10,000 nucleotides of DNA, from the NCBI GenBank assembly GCA_020217115.1, contig JAIWOA010000051.1, positions 1 to 10,000 of the forward strand, read 5' to 3'. Position numbers and translations under genes: made by a program. The notes beneath the pieces are model-generated. The model was not told the origin of the DNA. It worked only from the letters and a program-made list of their open reading frames with translations, and ran no database searches. This document shows positions 1 to 6,927 of the stretch, piece after piece (position 1 is the stretch's first letter; each line of letters begins with the position of its first letter). Origin of the DNA: Calditerrivibrio sp. GTDB lineage: Bacteria > Chrysiogenota > Deferribacteres > Deferribacterales > Calditerrivibrionaceae.

Positions 1-1
1 T

Positions 2-901
2 TCGAGTTCTATTTCTCCAACTGCTAATAGTTATTTTGGTAGCTCAACTGTTTCCCAATTGCAGACAGCGCTGCAAAATGCTGGTTTTTTATCGGATGAA
101 TCTATAGATATTATAAACGCTGCTGCAACTCAGCTCTCAGGTACCTCCTATAGTTCCAACTATGTAGCTGAAGCGGTGAATCTTATTGCTGATTCTGTGA
201 GTGCATCTAAAAGTGGCAAAACCATAGATAATAATCAAAGTGCAATATCTGTAAATGGTATAGCTCTGTTAGAAGTTCCTTTAACATATGGCCGCCCAAT
301 AAATGATTCGATTGCCCTTGGAGCCTCACTAAAATTGATCAAAGGAAGAGTTTATCAGAGAGATATAACTATCTTTAATAACAATTCTAGTGAAATAGTC
401 AACGATTTAAGGGATAGTTATAAAGAAAGCAACAATTTTGCTTTAGACTTTGGAGCACTATGGATGCCAAATAACTGGATAAAAGTTGGGGCAACAGCAA
501 AATATCTCAATTCTCCAAGTTTTGATAAACCAGATGGTGGTGAATATAAAGTAAAACCACAGGGTAGGGTAGGTATTGCATTGAACCCATTTGAAACATT
601 AACTTTTGCACTGGATATGGATGTAACTAAAAATGACACTTCTGTCAATGGATACAAAAGTCAAAATATAGGAGGTGGAGTTGAGTGGGATGTTTTGAAA
701 TTTTTAGCATTGAGGGCAGGGGCTTACCAGAACCTTGCAGAATCTGACATAGGTATGGTATATACACTTGGTTTGGGGTTAAACATGTATTTAGTTAGGG
801 GTGATCTGTCTGTAGCATTTTCTGGTAAAAAGAATCAGTATGATGGGGATAATATCCCAAAGGAAACCAGAATTCAGGCAAATCTTTCAATAGAGTTTTA
901 A
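2..901 (+). CDS. TraF-like outer-membrane beta-barrel protein, 5' partial
   Basis: The frame is open from the left edge, so the first 299 visible residues are the C-terminal part and the start and signal peptide lie outside. A TTG at 59 is in frame but is internal, because coding-like sequence continues upstream of it. The visible part has alternating polar/hydrophobic strands rich in Gly and aromatics (for example around GVEWDVLKFLALRAGAYQNL and YTLGLGLNMYL). It ends in a Phe (SIEF), the usual closing residue of an outer-membrane barrel. The pattern of RVGIALNPFETLTFALDMD followed by a Gly-rich strand resembles the family called conjugal transfer protein TraF (Pfam TraF_2). In that family the name is historical: many members sit in chromosomes with no conjugation genes, as here. 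It may be a transport or assembly barrel, and the substrate cannot be read from the sequence. The next gene is convergent. The barrel assignment is firmer than the family name. Confidence 0.72.
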   Translation, partial: SSSISPTANSYFGSSTVSQLQTALQNAGFLSDESIDIINAAATQLSGTSYSSNYVAEAVNLIADSVSASKSGKTIDNNQSAISVNGIALLEVPLTYGRPINDSIALGASLKLIKGRVYQRDITIFNNNSSEIVNDLRDSYKESNNFALDFGALWMPNNWIKVGATAKYLNSPSFDKPDGGEYKVKPQGRVGIALNPFETLTFALDMDVTKNDTSVNGYKSQNIGGGVEWDVLKFLALRAGAYQNLAESDIGMVYTLGLGLNMYLVRGDLSVAFSGKKNQYDGDNIPKETRIQANLSIEF

Positions 902-913
902 AGGATAGCAGGT

Positions 914-948
914 GGGTGGGAAAGATCCCACCCTTTATTTATTTTTTT
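914..948 (+). terminator. Intrinsic terminator of the TraF-like gene
   Basis: A perfect 8-bp stem GGGTGGGA / TCCCACCC closes an AAGA tetraloop (914-933) and is followed by TTTATTTATTTTTTT. It begins 12 nt after the stop codon. The T-rich side is only on the + strand, so it serves the rightward gene. On the - strand the hairpin exists but lacks a U tract. Confidence 0.85.
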
Positions 949-949
949 A

Positions 950-979
950 AATCTATAAAAGGGGGTAAATTTATAGATT
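950..979 (-). repeat. Inverted repeat just after murI, weak terminator candidate
   Basis: The 10-bp arms AATCTATAAA (950-959) and TTTATAGATT (970-979) are perfectly complementary around a 10-nt G/C-containing loop. The repeat starts 4 nt beyond the murI stop in the direction of murI transcription. The stem is nearly all A/T and no U run follows on the - strand, so termination here would be weak. It may act as a 3'-end stabilising hairpin. Confidence 0.4.
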
Positions 980-983
980 GGAG

Positions 984-1769
984 TTAATCTTTAGTTATGC
1001 TATCAAGATCTATTTTAAATGTAGGTATATCACCTATGAGCATATTTTTGAGTATCTCAAAGGATGATGATTCATCTGTTACGTAGATATTTCTTATACC
1101 TTTTTCAAATTTATTAATCCCTATTTTTTCAATATAATTTATAATTGCCTCTGATGAATCTACAAGATTTAATTGTGGGTATATCTTTTTTATTAAAGGT
1201 TTTAAAACAGGATAGTGGGTGCAGCCAAGAATAAGTGTATCTACTCCTTCATCTACAATCTCATCCAGATACTCCTTTACAATTATTTCGGTAACTTTAT
1301 GATCAATTTTCCCCTCTTCAACAAGTGGAACAAGTAGAGGACAGGCCTTCTGATAGACATTCAATCCATTTTTTGATAGGGCCCTCAAGATATTTGCATA
1401 GGAATTACTTTTTATAGTTGCCTGTGTTCCAATGACTCCAATTTTATTGTTTTTTGTTATAGATATTGCTGAAGTTGCACCAGGTTCAACAACACCTATG
1501 ACAGGTATGGTGAGATTATTTTTCAGGTAATCTATTGCATAGGATGATGCAGTATTGCATGCTACTACGATAAGATCTACATGGAAATTAGATATAAGGA
1601 AATTAGCAAGCTCTTTGCTGTATTTTATTACTGTATCCATTGACTTATTCCCATATGGAACTCTTGCTGTATCTCCGATATAATACATATCTACCTGTTG
1701 GAACTTTTCTGATATAGACTTAAAAACTGTCAAACCACCAACGCCTGAATCAAAAACACCAATTGACAT
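984..1769 (-). CDS. murI: Glutamate racemase MurI
   Basis: This 261-residue protein, of normal length for the family, converts L-glutamate to D-glutamate in the cytoplasm for peptidoglycan stem peptides. It has all the Asp/Glu racemase hallmarks: the N-terminal GVFDSGVGGLTV with Asp7-Ser8, the DTARVPYG block at 33-40, the first catalytic cysteine Cys71 in VACNTAS, and the second, Cys183, in LGCTHYP with His185. The ATG at 1767-1769 is preceded by GGAG (1776-1779) with a 6-nt gap, which supports this start. It is the last gene of the envelope run, 53 nt after a glycosyltransferase. That gap, together with a promoter-like sequence at 1805-1833, suggests it can be expressed independently. No disruption is seen. 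Confidence 0.96.
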   Translation of the reverse strand: MSIGVFDSGVGGLTVFKSISEKFQQVDMYYIGDTARVPYGNKSMDTVIKYSKELANFLISNFHVDLIVVACNTASSYAIDYLKNNLTIPVIGVVEPGATSAISITKNNKIGVIGTQATIKSNSYANILRALSKNGLNVYQKACPLLVPLVEEGKIDHKVTEIIVKEYLDEIVDEGVDTLILGCTHYPVLKPLIKKIYPQLNLVDSSEAIINYIEKIGINKFEKGIRNIYVTDESSSFEILKNMLIGDIPTFKIDLDSITKD

Positions 1770-1804
1770 GAAAATCTCCGCAATTTTTTATATGTAACAG
1801 CTTT

Positions 1805-1833
1805 AGAATAATCATTATAGAATTAATTGTCAA
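1805..1833 (-). promoter_or_regulatory. Candidate sigma-70 promoter for murI
   Basis: Read on the - strand, a perfect TTGACA (1828-1833) is followed after exactly 17 nt by TATTCT (1805-1810, 4 of 6 matches to TATAAT). The -35 box lies in the last codons of the upstream glycosyltransferase gene. Predicted transcripts would start near 1798 and carry a leader of about 30 nt with the GGAG site in place. Confidence 0.5.
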
Positions 1834-2926
1834 GGGTGGTATAACCTGATATCCTTTTATATATATTTGAATATTCTTTAATAGTTTTATCCCATGTAAA
1901 TCCCTTTGCATGTTGTACCATTTGATCAGATAATTTTTTATCAAAATTTACCAGCTTGTCGATACCAATTCTTATTTCATGGACGCTGTATGGGTCAACT
2001 TTTATTCCATAACCACCATCTATCTCACTAACTGCCCCAATGTTGCTTGTTAGTACTGGGATACCAAGTGCCATTGCTTCTAACACCGGGAATCCAAAAC
2101 CTTCATAAATTGTTGGGAAGAGAAAGCCTTCACTATTTGCATATAAAGTTATTAGATCATCATCACTTACAAACCCTAACAATTTTATGATATTTGTACC
2201 ATTGTATTTATCTATGGCATTTAAAGTTTCTTCGTATCCAAATGATTTTGGACCAACCAATATAAGATCAAAATCTTTTTTAAAATCACACGTCAGAAAA
2301 GCTTCGACTAATCTTGCAGTATTCTTTTGTTTGCTAATAGCACCCACATAAAGTAAATATGGCTTTTTTATACTATATTTATTAATAATTGAATCTTTAT
2401 TCATATTTCTTTCATTGTATGACAAAAACTTCTCGTTTATGCCTAAATGAACTTTTACAACTCTATCTGGATTAAGATTAAAATACTCTACTATATCATC
2501 TTTTGTAGTTTGACTTACTGTTATTATTGCATCAACATACTTAAATACTTTTCTATATAGATCCTCTTTTCTTTTCCTATATTTATATGAAGAGATATGG
2601 TCTTTTGCAAACTTTATTACCCTTATATCATGTATGGTAACTAACTTTTTACATCTTTTCCAGTTTGGGATATAACCATCGAGTCCATGTATTATGTCAA
2701 GATCAGGTTTAAATATTGGTAAAATATTATTGTAATAGCTCACAGTTTTTATATTTTTCAGGTATTCAGAGCTATAAAGTTTACCCTTTTCCCTTGATAT
2801 TTTATATAGTAGATTAATATCTATGTTTTTTTCCCTTGATATCTTATTTATAACATTATTAATATATCTGGCTATACCTGTATTGTTACCACCCGAAATA
2901 CTGGAAACTTCAAAACCCAATTTCAC
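1823..2926 (-). CDS. GT4-family glycosyltransferase
   Basis: This 367-residue GT-B fold enzyme transfers a sugar from a nucleotide-sugar donor, probably at the cytoplasmic face of the inner membrane. The N-terminal half carries the acceptor domain with a Gly-rich loop near 11-19 and a TIHD segment (His99-Asp100), typical of GT4 mannosyltransferase-like members. The donor domain begins near LLYVGAISKQKN (191-202). It contains the E-x7-E motif Glu275/Glu283 in EGFGFPVLEAMALGIPV, followed by a Gly-Glu loop that would contact the sugar nucleotide. There is no signal peptide or membrane segment. The start is GTG (2924-2926), overlapping the preceding TGA stop as GTGA, with GAGGA 6 nt upstream. This implies translation coupled to the upstream glycosyltransferase. 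Donor and acceptor sugars cannot be told from sequence, and a lipopolysaccharide-core or O-chain role is inferred from neighbours. Confidence 0.9.
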   Translation of the reverse strand: MKLGFEVSSISGGNNTGIARYINNVINKISREKNIDINLLYKISREKGKLYSSEYLKNIKTVSYYNNILPIFKPDLDIIHGLDGYIPNWKRCKKLVTIHDIRVIKFAKDHISSYKYRKRKEDLYRKVFKYVDAIITVSQTTKDDIVEYFNLNPDRVVKVHLGINEKFLSYNERNMNKDSIINKYSIKKPYLLYVGAISKQKNTARLVEAFLTCDFKKDFDLILVGPKSFGYEETLNAIDKYNGTNIIKLLGFVSDDDLITLYANSEGFLFPTIYEGFGFPVLEAMALGIPVLTSNIGAVSEIDGGYGIKVDPYSVHEIRIGIDKLVNFDKKLSDQMVQHAKGFTWDKTIKEYSNIYKRISGYTTLDN

Positions 2927-3936
2927 AATATATCCTCATATAAAGATAGATAATTTTTTACATAATTTTCCAATGAGTATAGTTGCTTTACCTTTTTAGA
3001 TGTATCTAATCTGTTCAAACCACCTTCTATAATACTATCGAGCTCTTTGGTGAGATCCTTTGATGAATTATTATCGAAAAGTCTTACTTCAGGGAAGATC
3101 TTCTGAAAATACCTGTTGGTGGGGATATCCCTTACTACAGTTGGTAGATCAAAGTACAACGATTCTTTTAAAACTCCGCTTGAACCTTCACTTATGGATG
3201 GATTTATAAAAATATCACAGGTTCTGTAAAAATCTTGGGGATTGTTTTTTTCTCCGTAGAAAATAACATTGCTGAGTTCAAGCTTGTCTGCGAGAGATTT
3301 TAGATTCTCTGATTCAGCTCCTCCACCCACTATATGTAACCCTATTTTCTCTGCATATTTAGTTTTTTTCAGAGCATAAATTATATCGCTAACAGATTTT
3401 TCCTTAGTTAAAGCACCCACATACAATAAATTTATTTGAAATATCTTTTTCAGAGGATTAGCTTCAATTATTTTATCTAATCTTTCAGTGTTTAAAAAAC
3501 TTTCAATTATGTATACATTTTTAAAATATCTTTTAAGATAATTAGCTACAGTTTCAGATACAGCAACATGGACGTTACATATTTTGTATTTAGAATAAAT
3601 GGAGAAAGTAGATATCGGAAACAATACTCTTCTGGTCTCAACTGTTTTAATATCTTTTTTTAATAGGTATATACCATTGAGGGATTTAGCTTCATGGAAA
3701 TGAACAATATCTGGTTTTATATTTTCTACTATCTCTTTGAGAGTTAGAGAAAAATTAATTGGATTTTTATATTTGCAAGAAATCTTATTGGCAAAGGATT
3801 TTGAATTTAGCTCCCCATTTTCCAAAGAGACAAAATAGGATGACAACCCATTCTCCAAAAGTCCATTGTGAAGTTCAATGGCTTGTCTCTGTCCTCCCCT
3901 AAATACTTTTCCCATGTCCACATGTAATAGCCTCAA
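2923..3936 (-). CDS. GT4-family glycosyltransferase, TTG start
   Basis: This 337-residue cytoplasmic GT-B glycosyltransferase begins with the typical N-terminal strand and loop (LLHVDMGKVFRGGQRQAIEL), where the GGQ segment helps form the active-site cleft. A DIVHFHEAKS segment (76-85) matches the acceptor-domain His-containing loop. The donor domain starts at LLYVGALTKEKS (170-181) and includes HIVGGGAE (201-208). Its E-x7-E motif is Glu250/Glu258 in EGSSGVLKESLYFDLPTV. The start is TTG (3934-3936), which overlaps the exporter's TGA stop as TTGA. GGAGAG lies 5 nt upstream and no ATG gives the right N-terminus. The product is shorter than its partner but complete. It is about as AT-rich as its neighbours. 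Sugar specificity is unknown; the same surface-glycan pathway is inferred from the overlap. Confidence 0.88.
   Translation of the reverse strand: MRLLHVDMGKVFRGGQRQAIELHNGLLENGLSSYFVSLENGELNSKSFANKISCKYKNPINFSLTLKEIVENIKPDIVHFHEAKSLNGIYLLKKDIKTVETRRVLFPISTFSIYSKYKICNVHVAVSETVANYLKRYFKNVYIIESFLNTERLDKIIEANPLKKIFQINLLYVGALTKEKSVSDIIYALKKTKYAEKIGLHIVGGGAESENLKSLADKLELSNVIFYGEKNNPQDFYRTCDIFINPSISEGSSGVLKESLYFDLPTVVRDIPTNRYFQKIFPEVRLFDNNSSKDLTKELDSIIEGGLNRLDTSKKVKQLYSLENYVKNYLSLYEDIL
2933..2937 (-). promoter_or_regulatory. Ribosome binding site for the GTG-started glycosyltransferase
   Basis: GAGGA on the - strand sits 6 nt before GTG at 2924-2926, inside the end of the preceding gene. It supports the GTG start and the 4-nt GTGA overlap. 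Confidence 0.65.
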
Positions 3937-5660
3937 TTGATCTCTCCAAACTGCATGGTATAGAGTTTTCTGTAATGTTTTGATATTTCAAGTAATTCTT
4001 CATGTTTACCAATAGCTTCTATCGAACCTTCATTCATGACAACTATTTTGTCTGCATTTAAGATCGTTGATAGCCTGTGAGCTATAACAAGGCTTGTCTT
4101 CCCTTTCATAAGGTTGTAAAGTGCTTCCTGAACAATCTTTTCAGATTCGGTATCAAGGGCACTTGTAGCTTCGTCTAATATCAGAATAGGTGGATTTTTG
4201 TATATTGCTCTTGCTATAGCTAATCTTTGCCTCTGCCCACCAGATAATTTTAGTCCAAGTTCACCTATTTTTGTATCATATTTTTGTGGCATCTCCATAA
4301 TAAAATCGTGGGCGTAGGCAGCTTTTGCTGCTTCAATAACTTTTTTTTCATCTATTTTGTCATCTCCATAGGATATGTTGAAATTTATAGATTCGTTAAA
4401 TAAAAATATCTCCTGATTTACAAAGGCAATTTGAGATCTTAGTGATTTAATGGTAAAGCTTTGTATATTTTTCCCCCCTATTGTTATCTCCCCATCTGTT
4501 ACATCATAAAATCTTGGCAATAAACTTACGAGGGTACTCTTACCTGAACCGCTGTGGCCAACAATAGCAAAGGTTTCACCTGGATTTATTTTTAGGTTTA
4601 TATTTTTCAAAACAGTTTTGTCAGATGATACATAGGAGAAATTAACATTTTTAAACTCTATATCTTTTCCCCACGCTTCACATATATCTGTTCCTTCAGT
4701 GTATCTGTAACTTTCATATTTATCTATTAACTCAAAAATTCTCTCCGCTGCCCCTATGGCAGCCTGTATAGTGCTATTGGAATTATTAATTCTTTTAAAT
4801 GGGTCATACATCATGGCTATAGCAGCCATAAGGGAGAAAAACGTTCCGGGGGTTGATTCTCCACTTATTACCTTGTTACCTCCATATATGAGTACAACAG
4901 CAATAACAAAAGCACCCAACAACTCCATTATCGGAGAGCCTAATTCATTATAAAATGTTGCCTTCATATCTTGCTTTAAAAATTTTTCATTATTTTGTCT
5001 GAATCTAATCTTTTCATTTTCTTCATTTGTAAATGATTTTATTACCTTTATACCTCTTATGGTCTCATTTAGTAGGGAAGATATATCCCCTATAGTGGAT
5101 TGTCCTCTCTTACTATACTTTTTTATCTTTTTTCCAAGAGCTACTACTGGAAGTACAAAAAATGGTAAAATAAATATAGCAATAAGACCAAAATAAAGAT
5201 CTTGATAAAGAACAACAAAAGCCAGTCCTGTGATTGAAAAAATCTCTCTGATCATAGCGATAAATGATGGTATGGATGACTGTATGAGTCCCACATCGTA
5301 TGTAACGCGAGACATTAGCATACCTGTGGATGTTTCGTTGAAGAAACTGATGGGTAGAGAAATTATTTTGTCATACAGTTCGTCTCTAATCTTCTTTATA
5401 GCTTTTTGGGAGGAAGTTCTCATCAGGTAGTTTTGATAAAATCTTGCTATACCTTTTATTAAATATATAAGTATTATGGTTACTACCAGAATAATTATCA
5501 TAGACTTTTCCTTTTTTATGAATATCTCATCTATGACAGGTTTTATATAATAAGCTGATGCCCCATTGCTAGCTGCTACTATAAGTGAAAAAATAAAAGA
5601 CAACACAAGTTGATACTTATAATCCTTAAAATAGCCCCAAACCCTTTTGATCTTTTTCAT
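3933..5660 (-). CDS. msbA: MsbA-like lipid flippase ABC transporter
   Basis: This 575-residue fused permease-ATPase half-transporter has the length and order of MsbA, which works as a homodimer to flip lipid A-core from the inner to the outer leaflet of the inner membrane. About six membrane helices are visible in the first 290 residues (near 17-37, 54-75, 133-153, 155-175, 245-262, 272-290). The nucleotide-binding domain follows. It has Walker A GHSGSGKST (368-376), the Q-loop at Gln416, the LSGGQ signature (472-476), Walker B ILILDE (492-497) with catalytic Glu497, and the switch His528 in IAHRLS. All catalytic residues are intact. The ATG at 5660 follows the previous stop by 9 nt and has no clear Shine-Dalgarno sequence, so translation may depend on coupling. 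Its place among three glycosyltransferases favours a glycolipid or LPS substrate. A multidrug or other lipid exporter of the same subfamily cannot be excluded by sequence alone. Confidence 0.88.
   Translation of the reverse strand: MKKIKRVWGYFKDYKYQLVLSFIFSLIVAASNGASAYYIKPVIDEIFIKKEKSMIIILVVTIILIYLIKGIARFYQNYLMRTSSQKAIKKIRDELYDKIISLPISFFNETSTGMLMSRVTYDVGLIQSSIPSFIAMIREIFSITGLAFVVLYQDLYFGLIAIFILPFFVLPVVALGKKIKKYSKRGQSTIGDISSLLNETIRGIKVIKSFTNEENEKIRFRQNNEKFLKQDMKATFYNELGSPIMELLGAFVIAVVLIYGGNKVISGESTPGTFFSLMAAIAMMYDPFKRINNSNSTIQAAIGAAERIFELIDKYESYRYTEGTDICEAWGKDIEFKNVNFSYVSSDKTVLKNINLKINPGETFAIVGHSGSGKSTLVSLLPRFYDVTDGEITIGGKNIQSFTIKSLRSQIAFVNQEIFLFNESINFNISYGDDKIDEKKVIEAAKAAYAHDFIMEMPQKYDTKIGELGLKLSGGQRQRLAIARAIYKNPPILILDEATSALDTESEKIVQEALYNLMKGKTSLVIAHRLSTILNADKIVVMNEGSIEAIGKHEELLEISKHYRKLYTMQFGEIN
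3942..3947 (-). promoter_or_regulatory. Ribosome binding site for the TTG-started glycosyltransferase
   Basis: GGAGAG on the - strand lies 5 nt before TTG at 3934-3936, within the last codons of the exporter gene. It is the main support for the unusual TTG start. Confidence 0.6.
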
Positions 5661-5669
5661 AAAGATATT

Positions 5670-6731
5670 CTATTCACTATAAATATTCTGGACAATATTT
5701 TTACCATTGTAGCATTCTAATAGCAAGTCAATCTTTTTATTTAAAGAAAAATGCTTAACTAAATTTGAGTTAAATTTACCCATGTATCCTCTTTTGTTTT
5801 TGTCATTTATAAGTAATGATATTTTTTCTACAGCGTTACTAATAGATTTTACTATAAAACCACCTTTAGTATCAACAACTATTTCAGATATTCCACCGAC
5901 ATCCGATGCGACTATAGGTAGTGATGCGTCGAATGCTTCAATGATTATGTTTGGTAAGCTATCTCCAGATCTTGGTAGATGAACAAAAATATCCATTTTT
6001 TTTAGAATATCTGGGACATCCTTTCGTTTTCCCCAAAAAACGAATTTATCCATCTGATCATTATCTATAAGGCCAGCATACTTTGTTTTATCTATATCTC
6101 CAATTATGTGGAAAGCTAAATCTTTATATTTTAATTTATTAAAAGTCTTAAAAATATTATCAGGTGCTTTCCATTTAGAATCAGAAACTATGGCACATAT
6201 GTTGACTTTTGATTCATCAATAACTATCTCACTTTTATTGTGGAAATTATTATCTGAAGGGTCATATGCATTATAAATGACGCTTATTTTTCTATCTGGA
6301 ATCAATATAGATTTTAAAACTTTTTTTACAGAACTGGAATTTACTATAAAACCATCTACTAATGGATTATGATAAAATAACAAATTATGAGGTAAAAATG
6401 TTACTCCCCTATTAACAAATAGCTTTGGTTTACCGTAAAAGATTTTGGAGATTACTGCTAATTTATGTCCTTTATTGTGGAAACTATGTATAATATCTAT
6501 ATTCCATTCCCTAAACTTATCAGCAACTCTTATCCCTGACTTCAATTTTTTAGAAAAATCTATATTCATGCTTTCGGTTACGTAATTTTTGCTTATCTCT
6601 TCTATATCAGCATTCTTTTTACATACGAGAAATATATTGTTTTTTCTCTCTTTTAATCCGAGCATGTTATAGTAAAGCTGTTTTACTCCGCCAGAAAGTT
6701 TATCAGAGTCAGTTATAAAAGCTATATTCAT
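5670..6731 (-). CDS. GT4-family glycosyltransferase, first gene of the envelope operon
   Basis: This 353-residue GT-B glycosyltransferase is cytoplasmic or peripheral to the inner membrane. The N-terminus IAFITDSDKLSGGVKQLYYN has the GG-x-x-x-x-L loop of the family. DIIHSFHNKGHKLAV (79-93) is the acceptor-domain His region. The donor domain carries VFWGKRKDVPDIL (231-243) and the catalytic-region segment SGDSLPNIIIEAFDASLPIV, in which the first acidic residue is Asp257 rather than Glu, paired with Glu265 (D-x7-E). SDVGGISEIV follows as usual. The ATG at 6731 is the first standard start after an in-frame stop (6753-6755), yet no Shine-Dalgarno sequence precedes it. The promoter candidate at 6742-6768 would begin the mRNA only a few bases upstream. 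It leads a four-gene coupled run with the exporter and the two other glycosyltransferases. Sugar and acceptor are unknown. Confidence 0.88.
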   Translation of the reverse strand: MNIAFITDSDKLSGGVKQLYYNMLGLKERKNNIFLVCKKNADIEEISKNYVTESMNIDFSKKLKSGIRVADKFREWNIDIIHSFHNKGHKLAVISKIFYGKPKLFVNRGVTFLPHNLLFYHNPLVDGFIVNSSSVKKVLKSILIPDRKISVIYNAYDPSDNNFHNKSEIVIDESKVNICAIVSDSKWKAPDNIFKTFNKLKYKDLAFHIIGDIDKTKYAGLIDNDQMDKFVFWGKRKDVPDILKKMDIFVHLPRSGDSLPNIIIEAFDASLPIVASDVGGISEIVVDTKGGFIVKSISNAVEKISLLINDKNKRGYMGKFNSNLVKHFSLNKKIDLLLECYNGKNIVQNIYSE

Positions 6732-6741
6732 AATATAAGTA

Positions 6742-6768
6742 TTTATAATTATTTACATAAACTGTCAA
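6742..6768 (-). promoter_or_regulatory. Candidate promoter of the envelope operon
   Basis: On the - strand there is a perfect TTGACA (6763-6768) and a TATAAA (6742-6747, 5 of 6) separated by 15 nt, which is short. A poorer TAAATA lies at 17 nt (6740-6745). Either places the transcript start only about 2-5 nt from the ATG at 6731. Confidence 0.45.
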
Positions 6769-6771
6769 TAA
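6749..6771. promoter_or_regulatory. Imperfect dyad over the operon promoter, candidate operator
   Basis: The arms TTATTTACA (6749-6757) and TGTCAATAA (6763-6771) are complementary at 8 of 9 positions across a 5-nt spacer. The dyad covers the whole -35 box and most of the spacer of the candidate promoter, where a bound dimer would block RNA polymerase. The DNA here is very AT-rich, so some symmetry is expected by chance. No known regulator motif is recognised. Confidence 0.3.
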
Positions 6772-6793
6772 TGAACTTTTATTAGTGAGTGAA

Positions 6794-6818
6794 AAACAAT
6801 TTGTTGAACAAATTTTTT
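6794..6818. promoter_or_regulatory. Palindrome in the divergent control region, candidate operator
   Basis: The core AATTTGTTGAACAAATT (6798-6814) is a perfect 8-bp inverted repeat around one central G. It continues outward for 3 more pairs after one mismatch. It lies 2 nt before the -35-like TTTACA at 6821 of the rightward gene and 25 nt from the leftward promoter. The form suggests a site for a symmetric dimeric regulator. A hairpin plus the following T run (6813-6818) could also look like a weak rightward terminator, but no rightward transcript is evident upstream. Confidence 0.35.
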
Positions 6819-6820
6819 AG

Positions 6821-6847
6821 TTTACAATATTTAAAATCTTTTATAAT
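6821..6847 (+). promoter_or_regulatory. Candidate promoter for the small secreted protein gene
   Basis: TTTACA (6821-6826, 5 of 6 to TTGACA) is followed by TATAAT (6842-6847, perfect) with a short 15-nt spacer. This would give a leader of about 75 nt. Other AT-rich -10-like words lie nearer the gene (for example TATAAA at 6893-6898) but without a good -35 box. AATTAT-C-ATAATT (6870-6882) is a further small palindrome in the leader. Confidence 0.35.
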
Positions 6848-6912
6848 ATTGTTTAGTTATATGTTAGTTAATTATCATAATTGTTTATAAATTATAAAAA
6901 TAAACTTTTCCT

Positions 6913-6920
6913 AAGGAGGA
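6913..6920 (+). promoter_or_regulatory. Strong ribosome binding site
   Basis: AAGGAGGA, close to the full anti-16S complement, lies 7 nt before the ATG at 6928. It is the strongest such site in the window and implies efficient translation of the small gene. Confidence 0.85.
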
Positions 6921-6927
6921 ACTTATT

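Noticed and set aside
418..657. 79-codon open frame on the - strand inside the TraF-like gene
   Set aside because: It has no domain or supporting ribosome site and sits opposite a coherent beta-barrel sequence.
2..901. Conjugation or mobile-element region suggested by the TraF name
   Set aside because: No relaxase, pilus, coupling-protein, integrase or transfer-origin features are visible. TraF-like barrels of this kind are commonly chromosomal.
1750..1944. Short - strand frame bridging murI and the neighbouring glycosyltransferase
   Set aside because: It overlaps both well-supported genes in another frame and its translation resembles nothing.
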